A stretch of 64,000 nucleotides of DNA, from assembly GCA_018432935.1 (NCBI GenBank), contig JAHDSF010000008.1, positions 22,272-86,271 on the forward strand. The letters are read 5' to 3'. Source of the DNA: Rhodospirillales bacterium (GTDB lineage: Bacteria; Pseudomonadota; Alphaproteobacteria; Rhodospirillales; Shumkoniaceae). A program made the position numbers and the translations under genes. The notes under the pieces were generated by a model. That model saw only the letters and a list, made by a program, of their open reading frames with translations. It was not told the origin of the DNA and did no database searches. Shown here one piece after another: positions 36,043 through 46,221 of this stretch; the first letter of the stretch is position 1, and the number at the start of each line of letters is the position of its first letter.

Positions 36043-37232
36043 TTGCCGCAGCTCCATTGCGTGACCGGCATCGAGGGACGCCAGGCATGGCGGCGCCCGA
36101 CCGCATCGAGAGTCTGGATGGCGATCCGCCGCAACTCGCCGCCGAGCTGCCGGTGACAGGCGGCAAGCACGATCTCCGCTTCCTGGGTGACGGCGTTGCC
36201 GACGATGCGGCCGTGGGGCCCCAGCCGCGCCCACACCCTCTCGACGAGTCCCTGATCGAGAGCGCCGCCAAAGAACACTGCGTTCGGGTCCTCCCGGCAC
36301 GCCAGGATGCCGGCCGCCTCGCCCTCGATCCACTCGATCTCGGTGCCGCCCAGGCGCCGCGCGTTGTCGCGGGCCAGGACCAGCCGCTCGGCATCCCGGT
36401 CGATGGCGACGGCCCGCGCGCCGGATGCACCCCGCACCCACTCGATGGCCACCGAGCCGGCGCCGCAGCCGATGTCCCACAGCAGCTCGCCAGGCATCGG
36501 ACGCAGCATGGCGAGCGTGACGGCGCGGATCTCGCGCTTGGTGATCTGGCCGTCGTGGACGTACTGCCCGTTCGCCAACCCCGGCGTGCGACCGCAGGGC
36601 TGAAGCGCCGCGGCCGCCCTGCACGTCACCGCCAGCACGTGGAAGTCCGCAACCGGCCGGTCCCAGTCGTCGGCGCGGCCGTCAATGAGGCTTTCTTCGG
36701 CGCCACCAAGGTGGGACAGCACCGTGATCGCGGAAGCGCCGAAGCCGCTCTCGCGCAGAAACGCCGCCACCTCGCGCGGGCTTTCCCGGTCGCGGCCGAG
36801 TAGCAGAAGCCGCTGTCCGTCGCCCAGCAGCGGCGAGATCCTTTCGACCGGACGGCCATGAATCGTTTCGCAGGCGACCTCCTGCAGCGCCCACTGCATG
36901 CGGCTCGCAGCAAGCTGATACGACGAAAGCTGCGGGTGGAAGCGCAGGCGCTCGGGCGGAAACGCGCCGGCGATCAGGCTGCCGGCGGAATACCAGAGCG
37001 GGTCGCCGGTGGCGATCACCGCGATCCGTCGCCCCTCGTGGGCGCGGATCAGGTCGGTCATCGCCGAGATCGGGCGCGGCCAGGCGATCGTCTCGGCGGC
37101 CAGGCCGGGCAGGCGGTCAAACAGACGCCGCGAGCCGATCACGACGTCCGCCTTTTCGAGAGCCTCGCGGGCCCCAAGTGACAGGCTTTGCATGCCGTCG
37201 TCGCCGACGCCGATGATGTGCACCGGAATCAT
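36039..37232 (-). CDS. cobL: Precorrin-6Y C5,15-methyltransferase (decarboxylating), CbiE-CbiT fusion
   Basis: A 397-residue bifunctional enzyme. The N-terminal CbiE domain starts VHIIGVGDDGMQSLS and has IATGDPLWYSAG; the C-terminal CbiT domain has the Rossmann SAM motif LLWDIGCGAGSVAIEW. It methylates C5 and C15 and decarboxylates the ring C acetate. The ATG at 37232 overlaps the cobH stop (ATGA). The fused form is normal in alphaproteobacteria. Confidence 0.95.
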   Translation of the reverse strand: MIPVHIIGVGDDGMQSLSLGAREALEKADVVIGSRRLFDRLPGLAAETIAWPRPISAMTDLIRAHEGRRIAVIATGDPLWYSAGSLIAGAFPPERLRFHPQLSSYQLAASRMQWALQEVACETIHGRPVERISPLLGDGQRLLLLGRDRESPREVAAFLRESGFGASAITVLSHLGGAEESLIDGRADDWDRPVADFHVLAVTCRAAAALQPCGRTPGLANGQYVHDGQITKREIRAVTLAMLRPMPGELLWDIGCGAGSVAIEWVRGASGARAVAIDRDAERLVLARDNARRLGGTEIEWIEGEAAGILACREDPNAVFFGGALDQGLVERVWARLGPHGRIVGNAVTQEAEIVLAACHRQLGGELRRIAIQTLDAVGRRHAWRPSMPVTQWSCGK

Positions 37233-37867
37233 GTCGGCTCCTCCACGCCGCCTTCGGTGACGGCGTTGAGCGCGGCCGCCGCCATCGCCGAGCCGCCGCG
37301 CCGGCCGAGCAGCGTCAGGAACGGAATGCCCCGCGGGTTGGCGGCAAGCTCCGCCTTGCTCTCGGCAGCGCCGACGAAGCCGACGGGAAAGGCCAGAATG
37401 GCGGCCGGGCGCGGCCACCCCTCGTCGAGCCGCTCCAGCAGGTGGAACAGCGCCGTCGGAGCGTTGCCGATGACGACGACAGCGCCTTCGATGTGCTCGC
37501 GCCAAAGCTCGACCCCGGCTGCAGAGCGGGTCGTCCCCAGACTGCGGGCCACCCCGGCGGTACGCGGATCGTTGAGGCGCACCTCGACGGGGTTGCCGTC
37601 CAGGCGGCGGCGCATGATTCCCGCCGCCACCATCTCGCTGTCGCAGAGGACCGGCGCTCCCGCCGCCAGGGCCGCCCGCGCAGCGGCGGCGATGTCCTCG
37701 GAGTACGCGAGGTCGGCGGCCAGGTCCGTCATGCCGCAGGCGTGCATCAGGCGGATCGCGACCGGTCGCAGACCTTCCGGCACGGCCGGGAGATCCGCCT
37801 CCGCCGCGATCAACTCGAACGAGCGGCGATAGATCTCCCGCGCGTCCCTTTCGTAGGCGAGGGTCAC
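37229..37867 (-). CDS. cobH: Precorrin-8X methylmutase
   Basis: A 212-residue CobH/CbiC that moves the methyl from C11 to C12 to form hydrogenobyrinic (or cobyrinic) acid. The catalytic His is His42 in RLMHACGMTDLA, and APVLCDSEMVAAGI and FPVGFVGAAESK are typical substrate-site segments. ATG at 37867 overlaps the cbiX stop. No missing residues are apparent. Confidence 0.95.
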   Translation of the reverse strand: MTLAYERDAREIYRRSFELIAAEADLPAVPEGLRPVAIRLMHACGMTDLAADLAYSEDIAAAARAALAAGAPVLCDSEMVAAGIMRRRLDGNPVEVRLNDPRTAGVARSLGTTRSAAGVELWREHIEGAVVVIGNAPTALFHLLERLDEGWPRPAAILAFPVGFVGAAESKAELAANPRGIPFLTLLGRRGGSAMAAAALNAVTEGGVEEPT

Positions 37868-38979
37868 GGCTGCCTCACCCGCTTGCGCACGCTCTCGGGG
37901 CCGTGCGGATGACGGGCCTGCGGATAGGGCGGATGATGGGCGTGGGAATGGCCATGATCATGATGCTCGTGATCATGGTCGTGCCCATGATGATGGTGGT
38001 GGCTATGGGCACCGCCCTCCTCGCCTTCCGGCGGAAGCTTGCAGACACCGGTGCAGAAGTCGTCGCAGTCCGGACAATCCTCGACCCGCCGACCCGGCGC
38101 GTTCGCGCCCTGGCCCTCGACGTGATGATGGTGGGATTCCTGCACCATCCCGACCTCCGCCTCGAACCCCAACACCTGGGCGCGGTACTTGCACATGGCG
38201 CAGTTCATGGCATTGCCGCCGGTGGTGATTTCCCGCACCCGCTCGGCGAGGGTCTCGATCACCAGAGGATGATCGTTGAGGTACTGGGCCTTCTGGAATT
38301 CGATGTGCGGATGCCTTGCCGCCGCCTCGCGGGTGAAGCCGTAGATGCGGTCGACCAGCACCCCCGTGAACAGGAAGTACGGAAACACGATGACCCTTGG
38401 ATAGCCGAGCCGGGCCACGTGCTCGAGGCAAGGCTCCACCAGGGGAAAGGTGAAGCCGGAGAAGCCGACCTCGACCCAGCCGAAGCCCATCCCTTCCTGC
38501 AGCATGCGGGCGATCTTGAAGACGTTCGAGTTGGCATCCGGGTCCGAGGCGCCGCGGCCGATGACGACCAGGCAGGTCTCGTAGAGCGAGCGTTCGCCCC
38601 ACTTCGCATTGGCGGCGTCGACCGCCGCCCGGATGCGATCGGCCGCGGCGGCGATCATCTTCGGATCGACGTCCAGTTCCCGGCCGTATTCGACCTTGAC
38701 GCCGCAGGTCCTGGCATAGGTGTTGAGGACTGTCGGGATGTCGTTCTTGGCGTGCATGGCGGCAAACAGCATGCCCGGCACAGCCAGAATGTGATCGCAG
38801 CCCTGCCGGCGCAGGTTGTCGAGGCCCGCCCGGATCACGGGATTGGCGAACTCAAGATAGCCGTAGTCCACGGGCACGCCGGGAAAGTGGGCCTTCAGAC
38901 GCTCGGCGATGACGGCGAATTCATCGACCGCTTTCTGGGAGCGCGAGCCGTGCCCGCAGACCATGATACCGGTTTTCAC
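37864..38979 (-). CDS. cbiX: Sirohydrochlorin cobaltochelatase with MxCxxC and His-rich tail
   Basis: A 371-residue CbiX that inserts Co2+ into sirohydrochlorin early in the pathway. Two chelatase half-domains are visible: VCGHGSRSQKAVDEF with the metal His near the start, and a second half from about residue 110. Residues 258-263 are MNCAMC, the motif that holds an Fe-S cluster in Bacillus megaterium CbiX. The last about 45 residues form a His/Asp-rich tract (HSHHHHHGHDHDHEHH and on) that should bind metal. The start is GTG at 38979 behind AAGGA, 62 bases after cobQ. Confidence 0.92.
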   Translation of the reverse strand: MKTGIMVCGHGSRSQKAVDEFAVIAERLKAHFPGVPVDYGYLEFANPVIRAGLDNLRRQGCDHILAVPGMLFAAMHAKNDIPTVLNTYARTCGVKVEYGRELDVDPKMIAAAADRIRAAVDAANAKWGERSLYETCLVVIGRGASDPDANSNVFKIARMLQEGMGFGWVEVGFSGFTFPLVEPCLEHVARLGYPRVIVFPYFLFTGVLVDRIYGFTREAAARHPHIEFQKAQYLNDHPLVIETLAERVREITTGGNAMNCAMCKYRAQVLGFEAEVGMVQESHHHHVEGQGANAPGRRVEDCPDCDDFCTGVCKLPPEGEEGGAHSHHHHHGHDHDHEHHDHGHSHAHHPPYPQARHPHGPESVRKRVRQP

Positions 38980-39041
38980 TGCTCATCCTTTCGATTCTGG
39001 TTTTGGCCTCCGGCTTGGATCGGCCGCCGCCAAACGCTCTC

Positions 39042-40526
39042 TCAGCCCCGCAGGACATCCAAAGGACCCCGAACGGGGCAAAGCTTCAGCATCGCGTCAA
39101 CGTCGAGATGCGCCTCGATATGTCCGGCCAGCGCCTCCAGGGTCCGGTCCACACCGTCGCCGAACGACAGCCCCCCGGAACGCCGGCCAAAGCCCCGCAG
39201 GAACGCCGCCCGGAACGTGTCCGAGGCGAAGCACCCGTGCAGATAGGTCCCCATCACCCGCCCGCCGGCCGAGATCGCGCCCTCGGGGTGGCCGTCCACC
39301 TCGAACAGGGGGCGTTGCCGGTCCGGACCGTCGGTCTGACCGAGATGGATTTCGTAGCCCTCGACCGGGGCGCCGCTCGCAACATGGACAGCGGCGGTCC
39401 GCCCCAGGGTCTTGGCCGGGGACATGACCGTCTCGACGTCGAGAAGGGCGAGCCCGCCGACCGAACGCTCGGCGCCCTCCAGCCCTTCCGGATCGTCTAT
39501 CGCTTTGCCCAGCATCTGATAGCCGCCACAGATGCCGAGCACCGCGCCCCCCCGACGCAAGTGCGCCGTCAGGTCGACGTCCCAGCCCTGTGCCCGGAAG
39601 AACCGCAGATCGGCGATCGTCGACTTCGTACCGGGCAGGATCACCAGATCGGCGTCGCCCGGCAGCGCGCTCCCCGGGCGGACCAGGGTCAGCCGCACCT
39701 CCGGCTCGGTGCGCAGGGGGTCGAGATCGTCGAAGTTGGCGATCCGAGAGAACACCGGCACGGCGACGTGGAAGCCGCCTCGCCCGCCGCCGTCCCGGAG
39801 ATCGAGCGCATCCTCGGCAGGCAGCCGTACCGCCTCGGCGAACCAGGGCAGCACCCCGAACCCCGGCCAGCCGGTGCGCCGCTCGATCTCCGCGTAGCCG
39901 TCCTGGAACAGTTCGGGCTGGCCGCGGAATTTGTTGATCAGGAAGCCCCTCACGCGCGCGCTGTCGGCCGGCGCCAGGACCTCCCGGGTCCCGACCACCT
40001 GGGCGATGACCCCGCCCCGGTCGATGTCGCCGATCAGGACGACCGGCAGCTCGGCTGCCTCGGCGAAGCCCATGTTGGCGATGTCGCCGGCGCGGAGATT
40101 GGTCTCCGCCGGCGATCCGGCGCCCTCGACGAGCACGATGTCGGCATCCGCTCCAAGCCGCTCGAAGCTTTCCAGCGCCCTGGCCAGCAGGCAAGACTTC
40201 TTGTGCCCGTACTCGCGCGCCCGCATGCGGCCGAACACTGCGCCCTGAACCACGACCTGCGCGCCGGTATCGCTCTCGGGCTTCAGCAGCACGGGGTTCA
40301 TATCGACCGTGGCCTCGCGGCGGCAGGCGAGGGCCTGGAGCGCCTGCGCCCGCCCGATCTCGCCCCCCTCTACGGTCACGGCGGCGTTGTTCGACATGTT
40401 CTGCGGCTTGAAGGGGGCGACCCGCAGGCCACGGTTGGACAGGGCGCGGCACACGCCCGCGACAACCAGGGACTTGCCGACGTTGGAGCCGGTTCCCTGG
40501 AACATGATCGCGGGCGCGCGCGCCAT
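39042..40526 (-). CDS. cobQ: Cobyric acid synthase
   Basis: A 494-residue CobQ/CbiP amidotransferase that amidates positions b, d, e and g of adenosylcobyrinate diamide. The ATPase domain has GTGSNVGKS at residues 11-19 and [11 protein letters not shown]; the glutaminase domain has [11 protein letters not shown] with the nucleophilic Cys and GYEIHLG. ATG at 40526 shares a base with the cobO stop (TGATG). Full length. Confidence 0.96.
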   Translation of the reverse strand: MARAPAIMFQGTGSNVGKSLVVAGVCRALSNRGLRVAPFKPQNMSNNAAVTVEGGEIGRAQALQALACRREATVDMNPVLLKPESDTGAQVVVQGAVFGRMRAREYGHKKSCLLARALESFERLGADADIVLVEGAGSPAETNLRAGDIANMGFAEAAELPVVLIGDIDRGGVIAQVVGTREVLAPADSARVRGFLINKFRGQPELFQDGYAEIERRTGWPGFGVLPWFAEAVRLPAEDALDLRDGGGRGGFHVAVPVFSRIANFDDLDPLRTEPEVRLTLVRPGSALPGDADLVILPGTKSTIADLRFFRAQGWDVDLTAHLRRGGAVLGICGGYQMLGKAIDDPEGLEGAERSVGGLALLDVETVMSPAKTLGRTAAVHVASGAPVEGYEIHLGQTDGPDRQRPLFEVDGHPEGAISAGGRVMGTYLHGCFASDTFRAAFLRGFGRRSGGLSFGDGVDRTLEALAGHIEAHLDVDAMLKLCPVRGPLDVLRG

Positions 40527-41140
40527 CAGTACTCTACCCCGGCCTGCGCCATGATCCCTGAGCGGAACGGATGCTTGACCACCACCATGTCGGTGACGAG
40601 ATCGGCGACCTCGATCAGTTCCGGCTTGGCGTTGCGTCCGGTGAGAACGACGTGGGTCAGCGGCGGCTTCTCGGTTGCCAGGAAATCCAGGACCTCGGCC
40701 AACGGAATGTAGTCGTAACGCAGCGCGATGTTGATCTCGTCGAGCAGCACCATGCAGTTGCGCTCGTCGCGGATCAGCTCCTTTGCCTTTTCCCAGGCCT
40801 TGGCCGCCATTTCCATGTCGCGGGCCTTGTCCTGGGTCTCCCAGGTGAATCCCTCGCCCATGGCGTGGAACTCGCACAGATCGGCGAACCGCTCGGTGAT
40901 CAGCGTCCTTTCGCCGGATTCCATCGCGCCCTTGATGAACTGCACGACGGCGCAGCGCTTCCCGTGAGCGATGTGGCGGAAGATCATGCCGAAGGCCGCC
41001 GAGGATTTCCCCTTCCCGGTGCCCGTATGGACGATGACGAGGCCCTTCGTCTGGGTCTTGGTCGCCATGATCTTGTCCCGCGCGGCCTTCTTCTTGGCCA
41101 TCTTCTGGGTGTGGCGGTCGAGGTCGGCCCTATCCGTCAT
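40526..41140 (-). CDS. cobO: Cob(I)yrinic acid a,c-diamide adenosyltransferase
   Basis: A 204-residue CobO/BtuR/CobA-type adenosyltransferase. [18 protein letters not shown] is the P-loop that binds ATP in reverse orientation, and [22 protein letters not shown] is a family hallmark. It attaches the upper adenosyl ligand. The start at 41140, behind GGGAG, lies 11 bases inside the end of cobN. Full length; strongly recognisable. Confidence 0.96.
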   Translation of the reverse strand: MTDRADLDRHTQKMAKKKAARDKIMATKTQTKGLVIVHTGTGKGKSSAAFGMIFRHIAHGKRCAVVQFIKGAMESGERTLITERFADLCEFHAMGEGFTWETQDKARDMEMAAKAWEKAKELIRDERNCMVLLDEINIALRYDYIPLAEVLDFLATEKPPLTHVVLTGRNAKPELIEVADLVTDMVVVKHPFRSGIMAQAGVEY

Positions 41141-44100
41141 GACGGTCTCCCTGTTCCAGAAATGCCCGCGCCGAGTTGGAGAGCGGACGCCACATCCCCC
41201 GCTCGATGGCTTCCAGCAGCCGCTGCCTGATCTCCGCCAGAGCGGCGGGATTGTGCTCGGCGATGAATCCCGCACGCTCCGGGTTCTCGACGAACTCGCG
41301 ATAGACCAGATCGAAATGGTGGCTCTTCACCGCATGGGTCGTCGCCGCGAAGGCGAACAGGTAATCGACCGTCGCCGCGATCTCGAACGCGCCTTTGTAG
41401 CCGTGCCGCATCACGCCTGCGATCCACTTCGGATTGACCACCCGGGCCCGCATGACCCGGCTGATCTCCTCGTCCAGGGTGCGGATGACCGGCCGCTCGG
41501 GCCGCGAGTGGTCGTTGTGGTAGATCCTGGGCGCCGTTCCCTTGAGATGGGCGACGGCGGCGGCGAGACCGCCTTCGAACTGGTAGTAGTCGTCGGAATC
41601 GAGCAGGTCGTGCTCGCGGTTGTCCTGGTTGTGGACAACCCCGTCGCTGTCGGCAAGACGACGTTCGAAGGCATCGCGCGCGCCTTCCCCAGCGGCGCCG
41701 TGGCCGTAGACGTAGCCGCCCCATTCCAGGTAGGCCTCGGCGAGATCGCTTGCCTGGTCCCACAGCCGCTCGTCGATCAGCGCCTGCAGCCCGGCGCCGT
41801 ACGCCCCGGGCTTCGAGCCGAACACGCGCGCCCCCGCCCGATCCTCCCCCAGGACCTCGCGCTCGGCGCGAAACCGTGCGGCGGCGGGATTGAGGTCGGC
41901 AGGCTCGTCGGTCAGCGCGGCGACGGCGCGGGCCGCCGAATCCATCAGGTCGATCTGCCCCGGGAAGGCATCCCGGAAGAACCCGGAGATGCGGACCGTC
42001 ACGTCGACGCGCGGCCTGTCGAGCACCGCCAGCGGCAGGATCTCGAAGCCGGTCACCCGGTGCGAGGCCGTATCCCAGGTCGGCTTCACCCCCATCAGCG
42101 CGAGCGCCTGGGCGATGTCGTCGCCGCCGGTGCGCATGTTGGAGGTCCCCCACATCGTCAACGTCAACGCGCGCGGCCAGTCGCCTTCCTCCTGAAGGTG
42201 GCGCTCCACCAGCAGCGCGGCCGATTTCGTGCCGAGGTTGTAGGCGGTCGGAGTGGGCAGGGTGCGCGAGTCCATCGAGTAGAAGTTGCGGCCCGTCGGC
42301 AGCACGTCGAGCCTCCCGCGGGTCGGCGCGCCCGAGGGGCCCGGCGCCAAGTGACGCCCCGCAAGGGCCCGCAACAGCCCGTCGCTCTCCGCCCGTGCCG
42401 AGGCTTCCACCGCCGGCCGGATGCGGGTTTCCACTTCCTGCAGGACAAGACGCGCCGCCGTCCACGCGGGGTCGGCCGGCCGTCCCTGCACGAGTCCGAG
42501 CGCCAGCAACTCCAGGCGTTCGACCGTGTCGCCCGCGGTGCGCCAGAGATCGTCCGAGACGCGACGAAGCGCCTCGGGCCGGGCACCCGTCCACGGCGCC
42601 GCGAAGTCGCAGTCCAGGGGATCGAACGCCTCGCCGTAAAGCCCGAGATCCCGCGCCAGGGCCCGGATCAGCGACTGGTCGCCACCCTCGCCCCGCCGCC
42701 TCGGCACGCGCGCCAGCGCCACCACCAGATTGTCGAGCAGATCCTTTTCCGGCTTGCGGCCGAACACGTGCAGGCCGTCGCGGATCTGGCTCTCCTTGAC
42801 GTCGCAGAGAAAGGTGTCGATCCGCTTCAGCTTGGTCTGCAGATCGGCATCCGGATCGATCCCGATGTCCTCGTCGAGGCGCTGCGCGCTGGTGAGGGAC
42901 AGGATCTCGTCGGTCAGCCGCCTCAGCCGCGCCGGATCGCCGACGGCGGCCTGGAAGTACTCGTCGACCAGCGCCTCGAGGTCTTTCAGCGGACCGTAGG
43001 TCTCGGCCCGCACAAGAGGCGGCGTCAGATGGCCCACGATCACCGCCTGGGCCCGGCGCTTGGCCTGGGTCCCCTCGCCCGGGTCGTTGACGATGAAGGG
43101 ATAGACGTGGGGGACCGGGCCGAACGCCGCCTCGGGGAAGCAGGAGTCCGACAGGGCCAGCGACTTGCCCGGCAGCCACTCCATGTTGCCGTGCTTGCCC
43201 ATGTGCACGAAGGCATGCGCCTCGAAGACCTCGCGCAGCCAGATGTAGAAGGCGAAATAGTGGTGCGGCGGCACCAGGTCCGGGTCGTGATAGGTGGCCT
43301 TGGGATCGACGTTGTAGCCGCGCGCCGGCTGCACGCCTAGCGCGACGCTGCCGAACCGCAGGATCGACAGCGAGAATCCGTCGCCGTCGCAGTAGGGATC
43401 GGCCTCGGGCGGCCCCCATCGCGCCTCGACCTGCCGGCGAACGTCCTCGGGCTGACGGGCGAAGCTCGCGCGGTACTGCGCCAGCGGCAAGCGCTGGCCG
43501 CCCTTGCGGTCGGCCCGGTCGACCAGCCAGTTGGTCGGGCCGGACAGGATCCGGGCCATCAGGTCCCTGGTATCCGCCGGAAGGTCGGAGAGACGGTAGC
43601 CGGCCTCCTGCATATCGTCGAAGGCGGCGAGGACGGAAGCCGGCGTGTCCAGCCCGACGCCGTTGGCGAGACGGCCGTCCTTGTTCGGATAGTTGGCCAG
43701 AACCATGGCGATCCGCCGCCCTGCTACCGGGGTGCGTCCGAGATCGACCCAGCGCCGCGCCAGCTCGGCAACGAAAGCGATCCGGTTGTCGTCGCCCTCG
43801 TAGCGGGTGATCGGGCACTGGCAGTGGTCGTCGAAGTAGGCCTCGCCCTTGAAACTGACGGCGCGGGTGAAGACGCGGCCGTCGATCTCCGGCAGGGCGA
43901 CGTTCATGGCAATGTCCCGTGCCGACAGGCCATTGAGGTTACGCGCCCAGTCCTCGCGCCGCGAGCCGGAGAAGGTGACCTGCAGAACCGGCGAGCCCGA
44001 CTCGTCCAGGGGCGTCGGCGGGTTTGCTTCGGCGCCGGTCTGCGGCGCGGAAACGGCGAAGCTGGTCGCATTAAGGACCAGGGCCGGAGGCGCCTCGCGG

Positions 44101-44858
44101 AACAGGTGGCGCAGCGTGGCCACCGAGACCTCGTCCTTCAGCGAGGCGACGAAGACCGGCAGCGGGTTCAGTCCTTCCCGCGACAGCGCCCGGAACAGCC
44201 CATCGACGGGGTCGAGTCCGGCGCCCTGGACCAGCGCGCGGTAGAAGGTGACGGCCACGACCGGCCTGTCGCGTTGCCAGCAGTCGCGGCGCAGCGCCTC
44301 CAGATCGGTCACCCCCAGGCCCGGCGCGTAGACGCCGGCCCGCAAGAGCGGCCGCGCCCGGGCCGGCCTATCCGCGTCGGACAGCATCGCCTGTGCATAG
44401 CGCAGGAAGTCCCGGCAGTTCGACGCGCCGCCTTCGACCAGATACGCCCACAAGGCGGCGTAGTCCTCGCCGGACACTGACGACCGCTCGTGCAGCACCG
44501 GGTCCGGCTTGTCGTCCCCGGGCAAGGCGGCAAACGGCACCCCGGCTTCGGCAAGGCGGGTCGAGAACTGCTCGAGCCCATACGACCAGTAGGACTCGCC
44601 GCCCAGGATGCGGGCGACGACAAGCCGCGACTTGGTCGCCGTCCGCTCAAGGTAGTTGTCGACCGTGTAGGGGTGGGCGAAGTGCATCTGGTTGGCCAGA
44701 CGCAACGTCACACCCGGCACCGCCCGCCGCGCCTCGGCCAGGCCTGCAAGCTCGGTATCAGCCGCCGAAATCACCACGATGTCGGCAGGCGCCTGCGCCA
44801 GATCGACGGGCTCGGACCCGTCGGAAATGGCACCCGCCTGGGCCAGCAGCAGATGCAT
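41130..44858 (-). CDS. cobN: Cobaltochelatase large subunit CobN
   Basis: A 1242-residue CobN/magnesium-chelatase H family protein. Recognisable stretches include VVARILGGESYWSYG, the YPNKDGRLANGVGLDTPAS region, VHMGKHGNMEWLPGKSLALS, WGTSNMRTGGDDIAQAL and SDDYYQFEGGLA, in family order. In the aerobic pathway it inserts cobalt into hydrogenobyrinate diamide with CobS and CobT ATPase partners, none of which is in this window. It overlaps cobO by 11 bases and touches cobW. Whether it works here beside CbiX is an open point. Confidence 0.95.
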   Translation of the reverse strand: MHLLLAQAGAISDGSEPVDLAQAPADIVVISAADTELAGLAEARRAVPGVTLRLANQMHFAHPYTVDNYLERTATKSRLVVARILGGESYWSYGLEQFSTRLAEAGVPFAALPGDDKPDPVLHERSSVSGEDYAALWAYLVEGGASNCRDFLRYAQAMLSDADRPARARPLLRAGVYAPGLGVTDLEALRRDCWQRDRPVVAVTFYRALVQGAGLDPVDGLFRALSREGLNPLPVFVASLKDEVSVATLRHLFREAPPALVLNATSFAVSAPQTGAEANPPTPLDESGSPVLQVTFSGSRREDWARNLNGLSARDIAMNVALPEIDGRVFTRAVSFKGEAYFDDHCQCPITRYEGDDNRIAFVAELARRWVDLGRTPVAGRRIAMVLANYPNKDGRLANGVGLDTPASVLAAFDDMQEAGYRLSDLPADTRDLMARILSGPTNWLVDRADRKGGQRLPLAQYRASFARQPEDVRRQVEARWGPPEADPYCDGDGFSLSILRFGSVALGVQPARGYNVDPKATYHDPDLVPPHHYFAFYIWLREVFEAHAFVHMGKHGNMEWLPGKSLALSDSCFPEAAFGPVPHVYPFIVNDPGEGTQAKRRAQAVIVGHLTPPLVRAETYGPLKDLEALVDEYFQAAVGDPARLRRLTDEILSLTSAQRLDEDIGIDPDADLQTKLKRIDTFLCDVKESQIRDGLHVFGRKPEKDLLDNLVVALARVPRRRGEGGDQSLIRALARDLGLYGEAFDPLDCDFAAPWTGARPEALRRVSDDLWRTAGDTVERLELLALGLVQGRPADPAWTAARLVLQEVETRIRPAVEASARAESDGLLRALAGRHLAPGPSGAPTRGRLDVLPTGRNFYSMDSRTLPTPTAYNLGTKSAALLVERHLQEEGDWPRALTLTMWGTSNMRTGGDDIAQALALMGVKPTWDTASHRVTGFEILPLAVLDRPRVDVTVRISGFFRDAFPGQIDLMDSAARAVAALTDEPADLNPAAARFRAEREVLGEDRAGARVFGSKPGAYGAGLQALIDERLWDQASDLAEAYLEWGGYVYGHGAAGEGARDAFERRLADSDGVVHNQDNREHDLLDSDDYYQFEGGLAAAVAHLKGTAPRIYHNDHSRPERPVIRTLDEEISRVMRARVVNPKWIAGVMRHGYKGAFEIAATVDYLFAFAATTHAVKSHHFDLVYREFVENPERAGFIAEHNPAALAEIRQRLLEAIERGMWRPLSNSARAFLEQGDRHDG

Positions 44859-45910
44859 CAGATCACGAGCGCCTTCTCGATCGCTCCCCGGTCAAGGCCT
44901 GCCAGGCCGATCACCACCAGTTCCGTCTTGCCCGCTTCCGCCGCGGTCAGCGGACGGTCGAAATAGTGCTCGATGCGCGGCCCCACCGCCTGGACCACCA
45001 GCCGCATCGGCTTGCCCTCCACGCTCCCGAACCCCTTCAGCCGCAGGATGTCGAAGCGGTGGATCACCTCCCGCACCCGGTCGGCGAAGCGCTTCGGATC
45101 GGCGATCGCGCCGAGCGTCACCTGGAAGCTCTCGAACTCGTCGTGGCCATGGCCGTGCTCATCTTCCGAACCGCCCTCCTCGTGGAGGTGATGGACTTCG
45201 CGCCGAGCCTCGAGATCGTCCTCCGCCCCGAGATTGAGCCCGAGAAGGGTCTGCGGCGGTACCGCGCCATGCACCGTCCGGATGAGGCGAACACCGGGAC
45301 GGACCTCCTTGCGCAGGCTCTCCTCGATACCGGCGACGGCCGCCTCGTCGACAAGGTCCGTCTTGTTCAGGACCACCAGGTCGGCGCTGGCAAGCTGATC
45401 CTCGAACAGCTCGCTCAACGGCGTCTCGTGATCGAGACTGCCGTCCCGGGCGCGCTGTGCATCGACCGCCGCCTCGTCGGAAGCGAACCGCCCCTCGTGA
45501 ACGGCCGGGGCGTCGATCAGCGCAATCACGCCGTCGACCGTCACCCGGTTGCGGATGTCGGGCCACTTGAAGGCGCGAATCAGGGGCTGGGGCAACGCCA
45601 AGCCGGAAGTCTCGATGACGATGTGATCGGGCTGCGGATCGCGCGAGATCAGCCTGGTCATCGCCGGAACGAAGTCCTCGGCCACCGTGCAGCAGATGCA
45701 TCCGTTGGCGAGCTCGATGACGTCCTCCTCCGCGCAGCCTGCGATGCCGCACCCCTTCAACAGGTCGGCATCGACCCCGATGTCCCCGAACTCGTTGATG
45801 ATCAACGCGATGTGCTTGCCGTTCGCGTTCTCGAGGAGGTGGCGCACCATGCTCGTCTTGCCGGCGCCGAGAAACCCGGTGATCACGGTGGCGGGAATTT
45901 TCGAAGGCAT
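44858..45910 (-). CDS. cobW: CobW family GTP-dependent metallochaperone
   Basis: A 350-residue G3E GTPase. The P-loop GFLGAGKT is at residues 12-19, ELANGCICCTVAEDF contains the CxCC metal site, ETSGLALP and VLNKTDLVD are the other GTPase motifs. A His/Asp/Glu-rich loop (HHLHEEGGSEDEHGHGHDEF) precedes the CobW C-terminal domain. It probably delivers Co2+ to the chelatase. First gene of the long cobalamin operon, 90 bases downstream of the riboswitch; its stop shares a base with the cobN start (TGATG). Confidence 0.95.
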   Translation of the reverse strand: MPSKIPATVITGFLGAGKTSMVRHLLENANGKHIALIINEFGDIGVDADLLKGCGIAGCAEEDVIELANGCICCTVAEDFVPAMTRLISRDPQPDHIVIETSGLALPQPLIRAFKWPDIRNRVTVDGVIALIDAPAVHEGRFASDEAAVDAQRARDGSLDHETPLSELFEDQLASADLVVLNKTDLVDEAAVAGIEESLRKEVRPGVRLIRTVHGAVPPQTLLGLNLGAEDDLEARREVHHLHEEGGSEDEHGHGHDEFESFQVTLGAIADPKRFADRVREVIHRFDILRLKGFGSVEGKPMRLVVQAVGPRIEHYFDRPLTAAEAGKTELVVIGLAGLDRGAIEKALVI

Positions 45911-45999
45911 CGTCTGCTCCCCAAGGACTGCGGCACGAGGAACCCCAGCGGGAGCGAATGGCCCGAAGTGGCGTCCCGTCCCACCGACGGTTGACCGGC

Positions 46000-46185
46000 A
46001 AGAACCTGGCAGGTCTCCTGGCTTCGCGGCGTGGTCCTTCGACCGGCCTGCCTGCCTTCCCGGCGAGTCGCCAGTGGCATCACGGCAGATTTCGTCCGCT
46101 TACAGTCGCGGGGGCGGCTATGGAATCGGGGCGCCTCGTCCCCTCACCATATTCCCTTTTCATCCCTTGCGGGACACCAAGTCCG
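46000..46185 (-). promoter_or_regulatory. Cobalamin riboswitch upstream of cobW
   Basis: Read on the minus strand, the elements of the B12 riboswitch appear in order: GGGAATATGGTG (about 46146-46157), a CCCGCGACTGTAAGCGG core, GCCACTGG at 46071-46078 and the B12 box GCCAGGAGACCTGCC at 46008-46022. It should repress the cobW-to-cobD operon when adenosylcobalamin is abundant. Confidence 0.93.
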
Positions 46186-46192
46186 TGCTCCC

Positions 46193-46221
46193 ATTTGGGC
46201 TTACCGCCGGACCGCCGTCAA
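46193..46221 (-). promoter_or_regulatory. Candidate promoter of the cobW operon, overlapping the cobK stop
   Basis: On the minus strand TTGACG (46216-46221) and CCAAAT (46193-46198) are 17 bases apart, placing a start near 46186, exactly where the riboswitch begins. The -35 box includes the TGA stop of cobK. The -10 box is weak. Confidence 0.4.

Noticed and set aside
37903..38010. CAT/ATG-rich stretch that looks like a short tandem repeat
   Set aside because: It is the coding sequence of the histidine-rich tail of CbiX, not an independent repeat.
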